From CAZLGM01 sp964623625 (GTDB lineage: Bacteria > Desulfobacterota > Desulfobulbia > Desulfobulbales > Desulfocapsaceae): a stretch of DNA of 64,000 nucleotides. The notes beneath the pieces were generated by a model that saw nothing but the letters and a program-made list of their open reading frames with translations, was not told where the DNA came from and searched no databases. A program made the translations under genes and the position numbers. Below, in pieces: positions 61,396 through 64,000 of this stretch (position 1 is the first letter of the stretch; every line of letters starts with the position of its first letter). Location of the stretch: NCBI GenBank assembly GCA_964623625.1, contig CAZUUJ010000001.1:62001-126000 (forward strand). Reading direction: 5' to 3'.

Positions 61396-62063
61396 ACCCT
61401 GGTGACAATGGTTGACACAACTTGGTCGATGGTCAGGTTTGTTGTGTCAATTGAGGTGGCATCCCCAGCTTTTTTTAGGGGAGCAATTGTCCGATTGGCA
61501 TCATTTTTATCCCGTCTGTTCAAAAGTTCTAAAATCTCCTGTTCATCAGCTTCATTTCCCTGACGTCGTAGCTGCTCCACCCTTCTCCTTGCCCGCTCCC
61601 GGGGATCTCCATCGAGGTAAAACTTGTAGGCGGCTTGGGGAAAAACCACCGTTCCCGTATCTCTCCCCTCGGCAACTATCCGGCCCCCCTCACCAATCTG
61701 CTGCTGCATTCTCGTCAACCGGGATCGTACAGTGGGAATAGCTGAGGAACCGGATGCCAGCATTGAAGCCTCGGAGGTGCGAATCTGCTCGCTGATATCC
61801 TCGCCATTTAAGATAACACCGACCTCCCCATCCACTGTTTTGGGAGGGACGAGTTGGATATCGATACTGTTCAAAACCCTGCACACTGCCTCATCATCCT
61901 CATAATCGACCGTTGCCCGGTGAAGTGCCAGCCCCACCGCCCGATACATGGCGCCAGTGTCCAAATAGGTATAACCTAATTCTGCGGCCACCCGACGGCT
62001 GACCGCCGATTTTCCGACCCCGGAAGGCCCATCTATGGTGACAATAAACTGTTTATCAGACAT
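61380..62063 (-). CDS. cmk: Cytidylate kinase
   Basis: This 227-residue protein starts at ATG 62063 inside the end of hisC, the usual length for Cmk. Walker A is GPSGVGKSAVSR. GYTYLDTGAMYRAVGLAL, GRDTGTVVFPQAAYKFYLD, ARERARRRVEQL-like DPRERARRRVEQLRRQG and DKNDANRTIAPLKKAGDATSID are Cmk landmarks. It phosphorylates CMP and dCMP with ATP. Its start codon overlaps the hisC stop by eight bases, so the two are translationally coupled. Confidence 0.96.
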   Translation of the reverse strand: MSDKQFIVTIDGPSGVGKSAVSRRVAAELGYTYLDTGAMYRAVGLALHRATVDYEDDEAVCRVLNSIDIQLVPPKTVDGEVGVILNGEDISEQIRTSEASMLASGSSAIPTVRSRLTRMQQQIGEGGRIVAEGRDTGTVVFPQAAYKFYLDGDPRERARRRVEQLRRQGNEADEQEILELLNRRDKNDANRTIAPLKKAGDATSIDTTNLTIDQVVSTIVTRVKKTG

Positions 62064-63183
62064 AGGAAAGCTCACGCAAACACTCTGCCAATGCTCCAAC
62101 GAACCGCTTGTTCTCTGCCTCGGTTCCCACAGTAATGCGGATAAAATTCGGATAGCCGTAAGGTTTCATTGAACGAACAATCACCCCTTTGTAGAGCATG
62201 GATTCATAGAGTGCGGTACCATCTCCATGGACGTCAATGAGAAAAAAGTTGGTGTGTGAGGGATAGCTGACACAGCCGAGCTTTTCCACCTCTGTCTGTA
62301 AAAATTTCCTGCCCTTCCTGGTCTTATTCACCGTTGAGTTAAAATAATCCACATCCTGGGCAGCAGCCAGAGCTCCAGCCTGCGCCGGCGTGTTGATATT
62401 AAACGGCTGACGCACCTTATTAAGACAGGTGGCCGTTTCAGCAGCCATCAGACCGTAGCCGATCCTCAGCCCCGCCAGACCATAGGCCTTGGAAAATGTC
62501 CGTAACGTTGCCACACTGCAGCGACCCGATGTTTCTTCAAGCAGAGAAACAACATCGATCCGCTGATTGTCTTCCATAAAATCAACATATGCCTCATCAA
62601 GAACAACCAGGACATGCTCAGGGATCTGAACCGCAAAGCGGATAAATTCCTGCCTGTCGATAATCGTTCCGGTCGGATTGTTCGGGTTATCCAGGAACAC
62701 CAGCCTGGTCTTGTCGGTGATACTTGCAGTAATCGCATCGAGATCGTGCTGCATGTCCTTTAGAGGAACAACAATATTGTTACCGCCGCGGACCTGGACG
62801 AATTTCTGGTACATCAGAAAAGAAGGGTGACTGGTTATCACCTCATCATCTTGCTGGATATAGGCCTTGACAAAAAACTCGATCACTTCATTTGAGCCAT
62901 TTCCCAACACCACCTGACCGGGATCGACCCCGTCTTTAGCAGCAATGGCCTGTATCAGATTATAACTCGATCCGTCCGGATACCGGTGAAGGCCTACGGC
63001 GGATTGCTGCACAGCCTCGATTGCCTTTGGGGATGGCCCCCAGGGATTTTCATTGGATGCCAGTTTAATTGAGCTGGTTACTCCGTATTCCCGTTCCAGT
63101 TCCTCGATCGGTTTTCCAGGGGGATAGGGAGTGATTGAACGTATATTCTCAGGTGGCTGTATTTTCATTTTGAGAGTCATCAT
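62056..63183 (-). CDS. hisC: Histidinol-phosphate aminotransferase
   Basis: This 375-residue fold-type-I PLP enzyme starts at ATG 63183, with ATG 63180 and 63168 possible. Landmarks are KLASNENPWGPSP, GNGSNEVIEFF, FLDNPNNPTGTII, VVLDEAYVDF, the PLP Lys in TFSKAYGLAGLRIGYG, and the phosphate-binding PNFIRITVGT. It transfers the amino group from glutamate in histidine biosynthesis. It overlaps cmk and has no other his genes beside it. Confidence 0.95.
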   Translation of the reverse strand: MMTLKMKIQPPENIRSITPYPPGKPIEELEREYGVTSSIKLASNENPWGPSPKAIEAVQQSAVGLHRYPDGSSYNLIQAIAAKDGVDPGQVVLGNGSNEVIEFFVKAYIQQDDEVITSHPSFLMYQKFVQVRGGNNIVVPLKDMQHDLDAITASITDKTRLVFLDNPNNPTGTIIDRQEFIRFAVQIPEHVLVVLDEAYVDFMEDNQRIDVVSLLEETSGRCSVATLRTFSKAYGLAGLRIGYGLMAAETATCLNKVRQPFNINTPAQAGALAAAQDVDYFNSTVNKTRKGRKFLQTEVEKLGCVSYPSHTNFFLIDVHGDGTALYESMLYKGVIVRSMKPYGYPNFIRITVGTEAENKRFVGALAECLRELSYV

Positions 63184-63389
63184 CTATGTTGTTATATCAA
63201 CGATTGAACAAGGAGTTCACGGTAGAAGTCATTGGTCTTTGCTGACAAACAGGACCGCTTAGACTCCGATCCGCAGGGTAGCGAGGAATGTTTATCACCA
63301 TCGACCAACAGCCTAACAGACTATTATGTTGAACCGGTATTCCTCTGTTGGAACGCTGGGCACCGGCCAGGGTATGATGTATCTTAATA

Positions 63390-64000
63390 TTAGAGCGTTG
63401 TAAATTTTGGTGACACACCGATCTCTTTCTCCAGGTGATACCCGGCCCGCAACAGGGTCGCCTCTGAGAAGTGGGGACCCTGGAGTTGAACACCGATCGG
63501 CAGACCGTCGGTGGAAAAACCACCAGGTACCGATAATCCCGGAATACCGGCAAGGTTGGTAGACAGGGTCAGGATATCCGAGAGATATAGGGACAGCGGA
63601 TCATCCGATTTTTCACCAATCTTCCAGGCCGGAGTCGGAACAACAGGAGAAACCAGAAAGTCACACTGCTCAAAAGCACTCTGATAATCACCAAGAATCA
63701 ATGTTCTGACCTGCGACGCCTTTTTGTAATAAGCATCATAGTACCCGGAGGAAAGAGCGTAGGTTCCAATCAGTATCCTTCTTTTCACCTCATCACCGAA
63801 ACCGGTCGACCGGCTCTTCCTATACATCTCAAGAAGATCGTCAGCATCTTCATGGCGGTAGCCGTACTTGACTCCGTCATATCGGGCCAGGTTTGAGCTG
63901 GCTTCCGCCGATGCAATAAGATAGTAGACAGCCACGCAATAGTCTGTGTGAGGGAGGGTTACATCGACCACTGTCGCCCCGCTCTCTCGTAGACAATCAA
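63390..64000 (-). CDS. gatA: Glutamyl-tRNA(Gln)/aspartyl-tRNA(Asn) amidotransferase subunit A, C-terminal part
   Basis: The frame is open to the right edge of the window, so the N-terminal two-thirds lie outside. The visible 203 residues contain LPHTDYCVAVYYLIASAEASSNLARYDGVKYG, in two parts typical of GatA. KRRILIGTYALSSGYYDAYY and the closing NLAGIPGLSVPGGFS with GLPIGVQLQGPHF follow. It is the amidase subunit that releases ammonia for transamidation. The Ser-Ser-Lys catalytic residues are outside the window. Confidence 0.95.
   Translation of the reverse strand, partial: DCLRESGATVVDVTLPHTDYCVAVYYLIASAEASSNLARYDGVKYGYRHEDADDLLEMYRKSRSTGFGDEVKRRILIGTYALSSGYYDAYYKKASQVRTLILGDYQSAFEQCDFLVSPVVPTPAWKIGEKSDDPLSLYLSDILTLSTNLAGIPGLSVPGGFSTDGLPIGVQLQGPHFSEATLLRAGYHLEKEIGVSPKFTTL

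Overview
The window reads like a chromosomal segment of a Gram-negative, anaerobic, sulfate-reducer-like bacterium, most plausibly Desulfobacterota and perhaps a Desulfobulbales relative. This is an inference from gene content, with no database search. The supporting content is a molybdopterin oxidoreductase, a rhodanese, a LysR protein resembling selenium-associated regulators, NikR with an ECF-type nickel transporter and HupE, Pal, an outer-membrane beta-barrel, and hisC overlapping cmk. No tRNA, rRNA, CRISPR array or complete insertion sequence was seen.

Layout. 1-5.3 kb: the end of a molybdopterin oxidoreductase, a lipoprotein, a hipBA toxin-antitoxin pair with a readable promoter and two operators, a small membrane ORF, a rhodanese and a LysR regulator. 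5.4-8.8 kb: two secreted proteins on the minus strand (CARDB-like and HEAT-repeat). 9-15.8 kb: a methyltransferase, a CBS protein, the nickel operon (nikR, nikM/cbiM, a DUF6498-like membrane gene, nikL-like, cbiQ, cbiO, hupE) behind a NikR-type operator, and a TPR protein. 16-27.5 kb: a glycosyltransferase-like protein, an SPFH protein, a secreted PASTA-CARDB protein, a thioesterase, CYTH, YkgJ-type, AmrA-like and KAS III-like proteins, and RlmKL.

27.5-59.5 kb is an unusual accessory region made almost wholly of exported proteins. It holds a PKD protein, an outer-membrane barrel, an ECF sigma factor followed by a decayed gene, and two tandem giant paralogues (2457 and about 1939 aa) with PKD/Ig-like domains and Asp-Gly/Tyr-Tyr repeats. 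It then holds three large secreted proteins and a subtilisin-like protease that all carry a short four-cysteine repeat (CC...C...C) I do not recognise. A one-repeat copy interrupted by an in-frame TAA lies between them, and a membrane-bound anti-sigma-like protein sits inside this run. The likely theme is a sigma/anti-sigma-controlled, disulfide-stabilised extracellular or envelope structure with its own protease. That function is inference; the domains, repeats and gene order are read directly.

59.6-64 kb returns to core genes: an amidohydrolase, pal, cmk, hisC and the 3' part of gatA.
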